The notes: a model not told the origin generated them from the letters alone. 43,099 nucleotides of DNA from an uncultured Pelagibacteraceae bacterium (GCA_902523535.1 CABYZQ010000008.1:1-43099); one strand, 5' to 3'; counted from the first letter of the stretch, positions 8,354 through 16,447 are shown. Numbers and translations: made by a program.

Positions 8354-8844
8354 AAACTCAACCATTAAAGAGTATTTTTCTATGCATTAAATGCATAGTA
8401 CTAATATCAGCGATTTTACTTTCATCTTTTTCTTACGCTTCTGAACCTAAAGAAATTGATTGGGAAGACTTGATCCCATGGACTTCAATGTTTAATCCAT
8501 CTGAAGTTAAATTTAACAAAAAATTAGACGACAAAGAAGTCAGAATACCGGGGTATATCCTTCCCTTAGATATAATTGGACGAGATATAAATACTTTTTT
8601 ATTAGTGCCTTACATTGGAGCATGTATACATGTCCCCGCTCCTGCTCCTAATCAGATTGTTTATGTTGAAACCAAAAAACCTTGGGAAGGACTTGCTTGG
8701 TGGGAGCCTGTGTACGTTACAGGTAAGATTAAAATCGAAAACCATAACATTGAAGAACTTGCAGTTGTTGGGTATGAACTTATAGCTGATGATGTTGAAT
8801 ATTACAGAGGGACTACTGGCACTCATGGGTTTTTTGACTGGTAA
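8350..8844 (+). CDS. DUF3299 exported protein (ZrgD-like)
   Basis: A 164-residue exported protein, signal peptide ending near SSFSYA (residue 30). The mature part carries the DUF3299 pattern: IDWEDLIPW, RIPGYILPLD and LVPYIGACIHVPAPAPNQ. The conserved Cys-Ile-His within the last block could bind metal or haem-like cofactors, though no function is established. DUF3299 genes recur next to DUF2796-ABC operons, as here. The start overlaps the permease stop as ATGA. Confidence 0.82.
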   Translation: MKTQPLKSIFLCIKCIVLISAILLSSFSYASEPKEIDWEDLIPWTSMFNPSEVKFNKKLDDKEVRIPGYILPLDIIGRDINTFLLVPYIGACIHVPAPAPNQIVYVETKKPWEGLAWWEPVYVTGKIKIENHNIEELAVVGYELIADDVEYYRGTTGTHGFFDW

Positions 8845-8909
8845 TGCGCAAAAAATTGATGATTACTGAACTAAACAATATGTGTACTTGTAAAAAGCTA
8901 AAAATTTAA
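8844..8909 (+). CDS. Possible 21-residue CxC microprotein
   Basis: A short frame starts on the last base of the DUF3299 stop (TAATG) and encodes MRKKLMITELNNMCTCKKLK plus one Ile, then TAA. The coupled start and a Cys-Thr-Cys motif inside a zinc-regulated operon make it worth recording. The small size means it could be chance. An internal ATG at 8859 is an alternative start. Confidence 0.25.
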   Translation: MRKKLMITELNNMCTCKKLKI

Positions 8910-8922
8910 ATAAAAATCCTAT

Positions 8923-9156
8923 ATGCAAAATATTTCAATACCTGACATCATTGCTAATCTCAAAGGCAGAAGAGGCTATGTAGAAAAAAAAGCTAAGAAG
9001 CTTGGATACAATTGTTTAGAAAAATACTTTGAGGACAAACTAGCTAACGAAGCGCAACTTCTCGCTGAAAATGGAATAAAAGAAGAAAAATTACTCACCG
9101 AAAAAAAAGCACAACAAGCTGTCCCTGCAGGTAAAAAAACCTGCGGTTGCTGTTAA
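8923..9156 (+). CDS. Small charged protein ending in CGCC
   Basis: A 77-residue soluble protein, not recognised as a named family. It is rich in Lys and Glu and probably helical in residues 1-65, followed by a flexible PAGKKT linker and the terminal CGCC; a further Cys lies in LGYNCLEKYF. The Cys-rich tail suggests metal or redox binding. It lies 78 bases after the DUF3299 gene on the same strand and may be the last gene of the zinc operon. An alternative is an unrelated thiol protein with its own promoter. Confidence 0.6.
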   Translation: MQNISIPDIIANLKGRRGYVEKKAKKLGYNCLEKYFEDKLANEAQLLAENGIKEEKLLTEKKAQQAVPAGKKTCGCC

Positions 9157-9195
9157 TATTTTTTTATAAAATAGAACTAGTCAGTAATAAAATAA

Positions 9196-9220
9196 GGACC
9201 CAGACTTAAAGCCTGAGCCC
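9196..9220 (-). terminator. Terminator after the 9235 membrane protein gene
   Basis: A 10-pair stem with a 5-base loop (9206-9210). On the minus strand three of the pairs are G-U wobbles, and these become A-C mismatches on the plus strand, so the structure belongs to leftward transcription. It is followed on that strand by TTATTTTATT. The plus strand has a T8 tract after it, so weak action on the 8923 gene is possible. Confidence 0.65.
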
Positions 9221-9234
9221 TTTTTTTTATTAAC

Positions 9235-9660
9235 TTATGACCAAAGAACGTTTGAACCAATGCGTTGACCAGATCTAGTATAAACAACTAGGGTTCCAAG
9301 CCAAACAAGGCCTTGCATAACTAATGGCGCTGAAATCCCACCGCCACCTTCTTGTGTCATCGTAATCCAGAGCGCTCTCAAGAACAATAAGGCTGTAAGA
9401 GTTACCATAACTCTATAGTAAACTGCACACTCTTGAGGAGTTGCTAATAATGCAAATATATTTCCAATGGCCAGGGCTAAATAAATAGTCCCAATTAATC
9501 CCATCCAGAAATAGCCAGCTTGACCTTGTTCTAGTCCACCAGTTCGATCAACAAAAGCTTCCGCATTCATCGGGTTTAAAAACATAAAGCTATACGTTAA
9601 AGCAACAAAAGCTACTAAACTTAGTATAACTACAGTAGGCGTATCATTATTTTTTATCAT
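9235..9660 (-). CDS. Four-helix membrane protein, unknown
   Basis: A 141-residue integral membrane protein with about four helices: residues 8-28, 48-71, 80-97 and 110-127. I do not recognise a characterised family; the layout resembles DUF4345. Its N-terminus (KNNDTPTVVI, then LNP after helix 1) lines up with both halves of the neighbouring 271-residue protein, so the two are probably paralogues built from one unit. A glycine run (GGGG) lies between helices 3 and 4. SD AGGAGA precedes ATG. It is co-transcribed behind the 9671 gene (10-base gap) and ends at a hairpin. Confidence 0.7.
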   Translation of the reverse strand: MIKNNDTPTVVILSLVAFVALTYSFMFLNPMNAEAFVDRTGGLEQGQAGYFWMGLIGTIYLALAIGNIFALLATPQECAVYYRVMVTLTALLFLRALWITMTQEGGGGISAPLVMQGLVWLGTLVVYTRSGQRIGSNVLWS

Positions 9661-9670
9661 TATGTATCTC

Positions 9671-10486
9671 CTATGCTTTACTTTGATTTCTAAAGAACAA
9701 TATCACCGATCCAACAAAGAAAGTGGTGATGAACAACGCTAAAAGTGGATTGCCATCAGTAGTACTGAAATTATTCCTTATCATAAAATTTAACATGCCA
9801 ACAAACATCAGTGTCGAGGACATTAATCCCACAACAATCATGGTCATACTATACCCCGCTCTCATCTGATACAGCAAAGTAAGGACCCACGATAAAGATA
9901 TAAACATCATGGCCATTGAGAAGTATTGAGCTTCAGCTGACATGGTTAAAAAAGATGAATCTTCTATTAAACCCTCTGGTCTTACAAAGTACATAATGAC
10001 ATTAAATGCATTTCCTATAAGACCAAGAAACAGAAGAACTTTCGTTACCATATCGTCAGTTCCAAAATAACTATCTGCTTTTGGAATATCGAATGGGTTT
10101 CTTGGCAACCCTGACCTTGCACGTGCAATGATTAAACCAAGTAAACCAATGGAAACCAAAATAATACCTGCAAAATTTCCACTATTTTGTGCTGGAGTAA
10201 TATTCCAATAAATACTAAAAATTAAAAACGGTACAGCAAAAGCAAAAAATGCTCTATCCATGCCTTTGTATCCCATATAAATTATACCTGTAATCATTCC
10301 TGCGTTAGCAACACCAAGCCAGAATAGAAATACTTTTAGAGTGTCCATATCAGGATTTGAACTAGGATCATCGTATCGCATTAGCAATACGTCTGGATCA
10401 AAAATCATCATTGCGGCATACATGAAAGCAATAAAAAAACTTACTCCCATTGCAATGTCCACAACGCGGTCATTGGTTTTAAACAT
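9671..10486 (-). CDS. Eight-helix membrane protein with internal duplication
   Basis: A 271-residue membrane protein with about eight helices in two similar halves. Half one begins FKTNDRVVDI, with DPDVL after helix 1; half two begins FGTDDMVTKV near residue 141, with RPEGL at the same distance. Both halves then carry three more helices at matching spacing. The downstream 141-residue protein looks like a single copy of this unit. The function is unknown. SD AAGGGG lies just before ATG and can pair with an upstream CCCCT, which could limit translation. Confidence 0.7.
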   Translation of the reverse strand: MFKTNDRVVDIAMGVSFFIAFMYAAMMIFDPDVLLMRYDDPSSNPDMDTLKVFLFWLGVANAGMITGIIYMGYKGMDRAFFAFAVPFLIFSIYWNITPAQNSGNFAGIILVSIGLLGLIIARARSGLPRNPFDIPKADSYFGTDDMVTKVLLFLGLIGNAFNVIMYFVRPEGLIEDSSFLTMSAEAQYFSMAMMFISLSWVLTLLYQMRAGYSMTMIVVGLMSSTLMFVGMLNFMIRNNFSTTDGNPLLALFITTFFVGSVILFFRNQSKA

Positions 10487-10493
10487 AATTTTA

Positions 10494-10514
10494 CCCCTTA
10501 AATTAAATTAGGGG
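10494..10514 (-). promoter_or_regulatory. Possible SD-sequestering hairpin before 9671 gene
   Basis: CCCCT (10494-10498) and AGGGG (10510-10514) form a 5-pair stem. On the minus strand the 3' arm is the Shine-Dalgarno AGGGG itself, 7 bases before the ATG. Folding would hide the ribosome site. The stem is short, so this is only a candidate. Confidence 0.3.
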
Positions 10515-10649
10515 AGATCATGGCAATGATTCATTGAAAAAAAAAGTTAAATTTTTAATAGAATTTATCTAATTACTATAATTTTTTTATAGGTTATAGT
10601 TCTTAATAATTATATTAAATCTTAACGTTAAACTTTAGAAAACTTATAT

Positions 10650-11531
10650 ATGCAATTGATACAATTAATAATTGATGGTGTAGCTTCTGGTTGTATCTAT
10701 GGATTGGTCGCTTTAGGATTTGTATTAATCTATAAAGCAACAGAAACCATAAATTTTGCTCAAGGTGATATCTTAATGCTTGGTGCCTTCGTCGCCTTTT
10801 CTCTTATAGGTGTTTTGGGCATGGATTATATAATGGGCTTTGCCTTAACTGTAGTCATCATAGCAGTTTTTGGTTTCTTTTTAGATGCAGTAGTAGTCCG
10901 GCAGATTATAGGCCAGCCTCCCTTTGCAACTGTTATGTTAACTATTGGAATAGGTTTTATTTTAAGAGGCTTTGCATCAATTTTTTGGGGGACAGATATT
11001 TTCTCATTCAGTACTCCCTTTTCAGGAAAAATAACGGAATTTAATGGTCTTATTATTTCATATGTTAATTTATCTATAATTATCGGTACTATCATTTTAG
11101 TCTCAGTTCTTTATCTCTTTTTTACATTTTCAAGAATTGGCGTTGCTATGCGTGCTTCCTCAGAAAATCAACTAGCAGCATATTATATGGGTATTCCTGT
11201 TAAATTTATTTTCTCGTTAATATGGTCAATATCAGCTGCAACAGCTGCGATTGCCGGTGTATTACTTGCACCGATAACACTTGTAGACACATCAATCTCA
11301 CTTATTGGACTAAAAGCTTTTGCCGCAGCAGTACTTGGTGGATTTGGATCTATTCCTGGTGCTATTGTGGGTGGAATAATTATTGGTATTGTTGAACAGC
11401 TTTGTGGCACCTATGAAAATTATTTATTTGGAGGCATTAGAGAAATTTCTGCCTACTTAGTGCTGATCTTAACGTTAATTATTTATCCGCGCGGATTATT
11501 TTCAGATAAAGCTGAGGTTAAAAAAGTTTAA
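10650..11531 (+). CDS. livH: Branched-chain-type ABC permease LivH
   Basis: Permease of the HAAT (LivH) family, 293 residues. The N-terminus IDGVASGCIYGLVALGFVLI and ATETINFAQGDILMLGAF are family hallmarks, and the C-terminal half has AAAVLGGFGSIPGAIVGGI, the site that meets the ATPase. About eight membrane helices are visible. The stop overlaps the livM start (TAATG). No ligand can be read from the sequence; such transporters take up branched-chain amino acids, amides, urea or aromatic and dicarboxylic acids. Confidence 0.92.
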   Translation: MQLIQLIIDGVASGCIYGLVALGFVLIYKATETINFAQGDILMLGAFVAFSLIGVLGMDYIMGFALTVVIIAVFGFFLDAVVVRQIIGQPPFATVMLTIGIGFILRGFASIFWGTDIFSFSTPFSGKITEFNGLIISYVNLSIIIGTIILVSVLYLFFTFSRIGVAMRASSENQLAAYYMGIPVKFIFSLIWSISAATAAIAGVLLAPITLVDTSISLIGLKAFAAAVLGGFGSIPGAIVGGIIIGIVEQLCGTYENYLFGGIREISAYLVLILTLIIYPRGLFSDKAEVKKV

Positions 11532-12604
11532 TGAGATTTATTTTTAAAACAAATTATGCTCAGGATATTAACATTGCACGGCACAGTGGTGATCGCTTTT
11601 GGTATTCATTGTTAATTATATTAATGCTTGCAATGCCACTTCTGATTGATGATTTTTATTTAGGTGAGATCTCTTACGTGTGCATTTTGGCTATTGCTGG
11701 AATTGGGCTAATGATCTTATCAGGATACACGGGACTTGCCTCTCTTGGTCATGCAGCATTCCTAGGTATAGGAGCTTACACACATGCATTTTTACTTACG
11801 AATGGAATTCCATTTTTTGCCTCCATTCCAATAGTTGTAATAGTTTCATTTATGGTTGGCGCACTTATAGGCATACCTATACTTCGTTTAACAGGCATGT
11901 ACTTAGCAATTGCAACGCTTGCTTTATGTTTTATTGCTGAACATGTCTTTATTAAATGGGAACATTTTACTGGAGGAAACAGAGGAATGCCAGTTCCTCA
12001 GCCTGAAATTATGGGAATGAGTTTCTACGACAGTGCTACCTTTTATTATGTTTGTTTAGCTTTTTTAATTCTCTCCATGTTTGCAGCTATAAATATATTA
12101 AGATCACCCACTGGCAGAGCTTTTGTAGCCATTAGAGACAGTGAAATAGCTGCCCAAAGTCTTGGAGTAAATTTAGGTTTATACAAGGCTTTATCTTTTG
12201 CTATATCTGGAGCTTTTACTGGGCTAGCTGGAGCGTTACTTGCACACTACATTGGATATCTAGCGCCAGACATCTTTAATATCTTCTTATCACTAACATT
12301 GCTTCTTTTGATTGTTGTAGGCGGAATGGGAAGTCTACATGGAACTGTGTTTGGAGCAATTTTTGTCGGCTACCTTCCTCAATTAATTGCAATATGTAGA
12401 GATTATTTACCAAGTTCAATAGGTTCACAGCCAGGACTAGAGCCTATGCTTTTTGGACTGATACTTGTTCTTTTCATTCTGTATGAACCTCTAGGTATTT
12501 ATGGTCGTTGGGTAAAAATAAAATTATTTTTTCAGTTGTTTCCTACTTACAAGAAACAAACTTTCAAGAAACAAAAAGTGTTTACTAAATCGGATAGAGT
12601 TTAA
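11531..12604 (+). CDS. livM: Branched-chain-type ABC permease LivM
   Basis: Second permease of the HAAT system, 357 residues. Family blocks visible are LSGYTGLASLGHAAFLGIGA near residue 65, RLTGMYLAIATLAL near 120, RDSEIAAQSLGVN near 205 and VVGGMGSLHGTVFGA near 260. It has about ten membrane helices and a basic cytoplasmic tail of some 30 residues. Both its start and its stop overlap neighbours as TAATG, which couples translation with livH and livG. Confidence 0.92.
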   Translation: MRFIFKTNYAQDINIARHSGDRFWYSLLIILMLAMPLLIDDFYLGEISYVCILAIAGIGLMILSGYTGLASLGHAAFLGIGAYTHAFLLTNGIPFFASIPIVVIVSFMVGALIGIPILRLTGMYLAIATLALCFIAEHVFIKWEHFTGGNRGMPVPQPEIMGMSFYDSATFYYVCLAFLILSMFAAINILRSPTGRAFVAIRDSEIAAQSLGVNLGLYKALSFAISGAFTGLAGALLAHYIGYLAPDIFNIFLSLTLLLLIVVGGMGSLHGTVFGAIFVGYLPQLIAICRDYLPSSIGSQPGLEPMLFGLILVLFILYEPLGIYGRWVKIKLFFQLFPTYKKQTFKKQKVFTKSDRV

Positions 12605-13362
12605 TGAGTTTATTTGAAGTTAGAAATATTACTGTTTCCTTTGGTGGCGTAAAGGCATTGAATGATGTCTCATTTACAGTTGATAAAGGAGAAATATTTA
12701 CAATCATTGGACCGAATGGAGCTGGTAAATCTACTCTCTTTAACGTAATCAGTCGAATATATGAACCAAGTAATGGTGAAATTTTCTTTGATGGAGAAAA
12801 TATTTCAAAGATCAAACCACATAACATTTCATCACTTGGCATTGCCAGAACATTCCAAAATTTAGAACTTTTTGAAAACGCTACAGTTCTTCAAAATATG
12901 CTATTAGGACGTCATATTTATAAAAAAACTAATATTTTGTCTGAAATATTATTTACAAATAAAACCAGACAACAAGAACGTGAGCACAGATTAAAAATTG
13001 AAGAAGTTATAGACTTTCTAGATTTGCAACACTACCGAGATACACTGATAAATGGTCTTCCTTATGGTGTAAGAAAAAATGTTGAATTAGCACGCGCTCT
13101 TTGTACTGCTCCTAAACTGCTTTTACTTGATGAGCCCTCTTCTGGCTTAACTAATGAAGAAACGAATGATTTAGGCTTTTGGATAAAAGATATTCAAAGC
13201 CTTCTTGGCATAACAATAATTATGATTGAACATGATATGAGCTTTGTGAATAAAGTTTCAGATCGCATCCTAGCATTGAACTACGGAGAGATACTGGCAT
13301 CAGGCTTACCCAGTGAAATAAAAGAAAACACAGATGTAAAACAGGCTTATATGGGGGAGTAA
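12604..13362 (+). CDS. livG: Branched-chain-type ABC ATPase LivG
   Basis: ATPase of the HAAT system, 252 residues. Walker A is GPNGAGKST (near residue 37) and Walker B LLLLDEPSSGL. The signature is LPYGVRK instead of LSGGQ, which is normal for LivG and separates it from LivF. The C-terminus QAYMGE is also typical. No LivF or binding protein follows; these lie at 25.5-30.4 kb on the other strand. The last bases of the gene are copied downstream at 13855 and 15425. Confidence 0.92.
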   Translation: MSLFEVRNITVSFGGVKALNDVSFTVDKGEIFTIIGPNGAGKSTLFNVISRIYEPSNGEIFFDGENISKIKPHNISSLGIARTFQNLELFENATVLQNMLLGRHIYKKTNILSEILFTNKTRQQEREHRLKIEEVIDFLDLQHYRDTLINGLPYGVRKNVELARALCTAPKLLLLDEPSSGLTNEETNDLGFWIKDIQSLLGITIIMIEHDMSFVNKVSDRILALNYGEILASGLPSEIKENTDVKQAYMGE

Positions 13363-13363
13363 A
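13349..13363 (+). repeat. livG 3'-end repeat, copy 1
   Basis: The 15 bases ATATGGGGGAGTAAA span the livG stop codon. They recur exactly at 13855-13869, and in diverged form at 15425-15453, where the match extends from CAG of QAYMGE to TCCT after the stop (13342-13368 here). The copies separate the arsI-like and sulfotransferase-like genes from livG and from each other. Confidence 0.75.
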
Positions 13364-13368
13364 ATCCT

Positions 13369-13809
13369 CTAACCCCCTGGGTTGTTCGTAGTTAAAGTTT
13401 CTAAATTATCAATTTCAGTTTTATCATTATTGTCTTTATAAAAAGTATTAGAATGAGCCGTAGTTCGAAAGGTCTCCCAAGCGATTCCGCTTGGATCTGT
13501 TACCCAAGATTTGTCAGATTTCGCATAACAGCAGACTGTCTTACCATTATTATAGGTAGATAAATCTGCTTCAGAGAGACTTGTTCTTATATTTTCTAAC
13601 TCAGATTGTTCATCAACCTGAATACCAAGGTGATCTATACCTTGATCAGCATCTCTTGTTGAAATTGAGAGATTGATTTTCGGATCATTAAGTATCCACT
13701 GAGCGTAATCAGTTTTTAACTTAGTAGGCTCAGTTTTAAATAAGGTACTATAAAATCTTACGCTATCTTGAATGTTTTTTACACCAATATGAATATGAAG
13801 TGTTTTCAT
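13369..13809 (-). CDS. ArsI/CadI-family glyoxalase-fold metalloenzyme
   Basis: A 146-residue single VOC (glyoxalase) domain protein of the ArsI/CadI type. It begins MKTLHIHIGVKNIQDSVRFY, has metal-ligand candidates H5 or H7, H60 (DHLGIQV) and E112 (WETF), and keeps the vicinal Cys pair C93-C94 in VCCYAKSDKSWVTDPSG. In ArsI this pair holds methylarsenite while the iron centre cleaves the C-As bond. No other arsenic gene lies nearby, so organoarsenical or cadmium defence is inferred from family only. It converges on livG (6 bases) and lies in the segment bounded by livG-end repeats. Confidence 0.8.
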   Translation of the reverse strand: MKTLHIHIGVKNIQDSVRFYSTLFKTEPTKLKTDYAQWILNDPKINLSISTRDADQGIDHLGIQVDEQSELENIRTSLSEADLSTYNNGKTVCCYAKSDKSWVTDPSGIAWETFRTTAHSNTFYKDNNDKTEIDNLETLTTNNPGG

Positions 13810-13854
13810 AAGTTGAAGTTAATTTATTTTTAAATAAAATTCAAGTCCCACCAC

Positions 13855-13869
13855 ATATGGGGGAGTAAA
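13855..13869 (+). repeat. livG 3'-end repeat, copy 2
   Basis: An exact 15-base copy of the livG stop region (ATATGGGGGAGTAAA), with partial similarity continuing downstream (TTCTTCTA versus ATCCTCTA). It is intergenic, upstream of the ArsI-like gene. In frame it would read H-M-G-E-stop. Confidence 0.7.
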
Positions 13870-13991
13870 TTCTTCTATTCAACGAATTAGCTGCAACTTT
13901 TAATTCCCACTTTTTAATTTTTATTTTACAAATAGTTTTATGAAACTAAAATGTAATAAATTCTTAACAATTTATAAATAAAGTTATTTAT

Positions 13992-15254
13992 ATGAAATTT
14001 TGTAAATTAATAATCACAATTATTTTTATTCTCTATTCTGGTCCTAGTCAGGCTAGTAAATGGGATATTTTTTCTAATCCAAATGAAGAAGTTCTGAAAT
14101 GCTTTAAAAGTAATGGTTTAGAAGAAAGTGAAATCAAATTCTTAGAAAACGGTCGGCCAGACGAAAAACCATTAAGAAAAAAAGCAAAAGAGGTTATTCA
14201 ATCATGTAAAAAAATATGGAAGAAAAATGGAAATAATGTTGCTAGCAGTGAACAAGATCCTCAGATTTTTAAAACCTCCCCTTTTGGTAAAGATCTGCAA
14301 TTATTAGTATATGAAGCTAATAAAATTCAGGAAGGAACATTTTTACTAGTTGTCCCTCAAAAAAATTCACACGGTCGAGTAGTGGAAATTACTAATAATG
14401 CTGAAATCGTTTGGCAATACAATGGGGATAGCTCATTTGGAAGATTAGATGATGCTAAATTCACAAATAAAAACACAATTTTAATCGCCGCTGAAAAAGG
14501 GGTTTATGAGATAGATAGAGAAGGCAAAGTAATTTGGTCTTACAAAACTAAAGTAAGTCATGATGTTGATAAGTTATCGAACGAAAATGTCCTTATAAAT
14601 TACGCATGGGGTCCTAAAGGAAGTAAAAAAATCATCGAAGTTGATAACAATAAAAACGTTGTGTGGAGTTGGGATGGCATGAAGACTCATAACATTGCTC
14701 CATTTGCAGATGCATATGCGTCGGATTCAAAAACTACTGGTTCAGGTAAAACTTGGATACACAATAATGGTGTGACTGCGCTTGCAGATGATACCTTTTT
14801 AATTTCTATGCGTGATTTTCAAGAAATTATTTGGATTAATAGAGAGGCTGAGATAATAAAAAAATATATTTTTAATTGTAACAAGAAAAAAAGAGCTCTT
14901 TTGACCTCTGGAGAGATAAGAGGATGCAATCCTCACGAGCCTCAACAGCTTCAAAATGGCAATATAGTAGTTGGTTTAAGGAATCCTGATAGAGCTATTG
15001 AGTTTAATCCTGAGACAGATAAAATCGTTTGGCAATGGCGAGCCCCTAAGAGTAAGGCATACGGAACAATAAGGGACGTTGATAAATTGAAAAATGGTAA
15101 TTTTATGGTTGTTACTGGAAGTCATTTACTTGAAATAAACTCAAATGGAGAAGTTGTTTTAGATATAGGTGCAAAAGAGTCTTTAAGCCAAGATCATAGA
15201 ATACTTTACAAAGCTCAGAAAATTTATCCTGATGGCACTTTTTCACATGATTAA
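13992..15254 (+). CDS. Arylsulfotransferase-like beta-propeller protein
   Basis: A 420-residue exported protein (signal peptide to about QAS, residue 22). Residues 24-80 form a Cys-containing helical region of unknown role; from about 115 onwards come blades with repeated patterns such as AEIVWQYNG, GKVIWSYKT, KNVVWSWDG and DKIVWQWRA, typical of the arylsulfate sulfotransferase propeller. Candidate active-site residues are H257 (WIHNNG), H315 (NPHEPQQL) and R330 (GLRNP). It may transfer sulfate between phenols, or be a related binding protein. It stands alone between livG-end repeats, which suggests an accessory cassette. Confidence 0.7.
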   Translation: MKFCKLIITIIFILYSGPSQASKWDIFSNPNEEVLKCFKSNGLEESEIKFLENGRPDEKPLRKKAKEVIQSCKKIWKKNGNNVASSEQDPQIFKTSPFGKDLQLLVYEANKIQEGTFLLVVPQKNSHGRVVEITNNAEIVWQYNGDSSFGRLDDAKFTNKNTILIAAEKGVYEIDREGKVIWSYKTKVSHDVDKLSNENVLINYAWGPKGSKKIIEVDNNKNVVWSWDGMKTHNIAPFADAYASDSKTTGSGKTWIHNNGVTALADDTFLISMRDFQEIIWINREAEIIKKYIFNCNKKKRALLTSGEIRGCNPHEPQQLQNGNIVVGLRNPDRAIEFNPETDKIVWQWRAPKSKAYGTIRDVDKLKNGNFMVVTGSHLLEINSNGEVVLDIGAKESLSQDHRILYKAQKIYPDGTFSHD

Positions 15255-15463
15255 TACTTTGTGAGATTAATTAAATTATTTTGAGTTGCGAAAGAGTATT
15301 GGTTGTTTCTAATTCGCTCGCTTACTGTCCTATACGACCCTGTACAAGACTGTACGTCTATGAATGCAAGTATAGATATTTTATTGCTATACCTACGTTC
15401 AACGTCGTATGCTAATGTATGATTCAGGCGTATATGGGAGAATAAAAAATCCTTTAAAAATTG
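15255..15463. other. Gap with livG-end relic
   Basis: A 209-base gap between converging genes. No ORF or RNA gene is supported. Its base composition looks less AT-rich than other gaps (runs such as CTGTCCTATACGACCCTG). It contains the third livG-end copy near its right end. It may be remnant DNA from an integration or a decayed gene. Confidence 0.5.
15425..15453 (+). pseudogene. Relic of a livG-type 3' end (copy 3)
   Basis: The frame CAG GCG TAT ATG GGA GAA TAA encodes Q-A-Y-M-G-E-stop, the same C-terminus as livG 2 kb upstream. All three differences within these 21 bases are at third codon positions (GCT/GCG, GGG/GGA, GAG/GAA). Similarity continues past the stop (AAAAATCCT versus AAATCCT). 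Just upstream a stop and apparent frame damage end the match, so this is only a tail fragment. Confidence 0.6.
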
Positions 15464-16447
15464 TTATAGATTTTTATTTACCCAAGATTTAATTTTTAGA
15501 ACAAATTGTTCATCTAAGTGTGGGTTGATATATGATGATGGAAACATGTGTCGCGTAGGATCACTTTTTGAAGCTTCAACCTCATGAAGTTCTTTTAATC
15601 CTCCCCATTTTTCATAGTTTTTTCTCAACTTACCATCATTTACTAAAATGTCATTTTCATCATAAAAGACAATTAGAGGCATTGTTATTGATTGATAATC
15701 AACTTCATCTGTAGCCATAATAATTTTAGAAGCTTCAAAGAAAACTGAGGTATCCAAAGTAGTAAAAAAATGTTCATCCCAATTCTGATTTGCTGGTAAT
15801 TGAAATTCTTCTACAGGGTCATTTTCTATTTTGTTAAGAAATAATGCTTCAAAAGCCATTAAAGGGGTCATTCTTGTCACTCCGCTGTTAGCGGGTGCAA
15901 ATAGTACTAATCCATGAATTTTTTTTTGCAAATTAGCATCGGCGCTAACAAGTGTAGACAATGCTCCTCCCAGTGAGTGTCCTATTAGAATAACTTTATT
16001 ACCAATCCTACTTCCAATTTCAACTGCTTCCGCTGTATCTCGCAGTAAATTATCTGCAGTCAATTTATCAAAACCTTCATATGAAGCTCCATGACCGGAT
16101 AACCTGGTAAAAAATACATTAGCATTTAATGTGTCAGCAATTTTCATCACAGACTCTTCATGAATATATGATGTTGTAGAAAATCCATGAATAAATATTA
16201 TTGAATATTCTGTGGCACTCTTTATCAATTTATCCTGCCAAATTATTTCCTTAGTTGCCTTAGGAGCTATATTTTGGATACTCGACTCTTTCTCAAAAAT
16301 ATAATTTTCGATATTTCCACTTACCTCAATATCGTCAAAGCCCACAACTAATTTATCTCCACCAAAGAAAAGTATCGATGCGTATAAAGCAATACCAACT
16401 ATAATAAAAGCAAGGCTTGCGAGAATATATATCGTAACTCGTATCAT
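15464..16447 (-). CDS. Alpha/beta hydrolase with N-terminal membrane anchor
   Basis: A 327-residue serine hydrolase. Residues 5-28 form a membrane anchor or uncleaved signal. The oxyanion strand IFIHGFS (84-90) and nucleophile elbow GHSLGG (S158 of 156-161) are clear; the acid is probably in VFYDENDILVND and the His near the C-terminus in DPTRHMFP. The catalytic domain should face the periplasm. It resembles lysophospholipase or carboxylesterase enzymes, but the substrate is unknown. It is the last gene of a leftward run, 102 bases after the CIA30 gene. Confidence 0.8.
   Translation of the reverse strand: MIRVTIYILASLAFIIVGIALYASILFFGGDKLVVGFDDIEVSGNIENYIFEKESSIQNIAPKATKEIIWQDKLIKSATEYSIIFIHGFSTTSYIHEESVMKIADTLNANVFFTRLSGHGASYEGFDKLTADNLLRDTAEAVEIGSRIGNKVILIGHSLGGALSTLVSADANLQKKIHGLVLFAPANSGVTRMTPLMAFEALFLNKIENDPVEEFQLPANQNWDEHFFTTLDTSVFFEASKIIMATDEVDYQSITMPLIVFYDENDILVNDGKLRKNYEKWGGLKELHEVEASKSDPTRHMFPSSYINPHLDEQFVLKIKSWVNKNL

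Noticed and set aside
11680-11940. Open frame inside livM
   Set aside because: Out-of-frame shadow of livM with an unlikely Cys/His-rich composition.
13353-13377. GGGGG/CCCCC hairpin as livG terminator
   Set aside because: Only five pairs with an unpaired interior and no T tract on either side.
15255-15463. tRNA or small RNA gene in the gap (GTTCAAC element)
   Set aside because: No acceptor stem, D-arm or anticodon arm can be folded around it.
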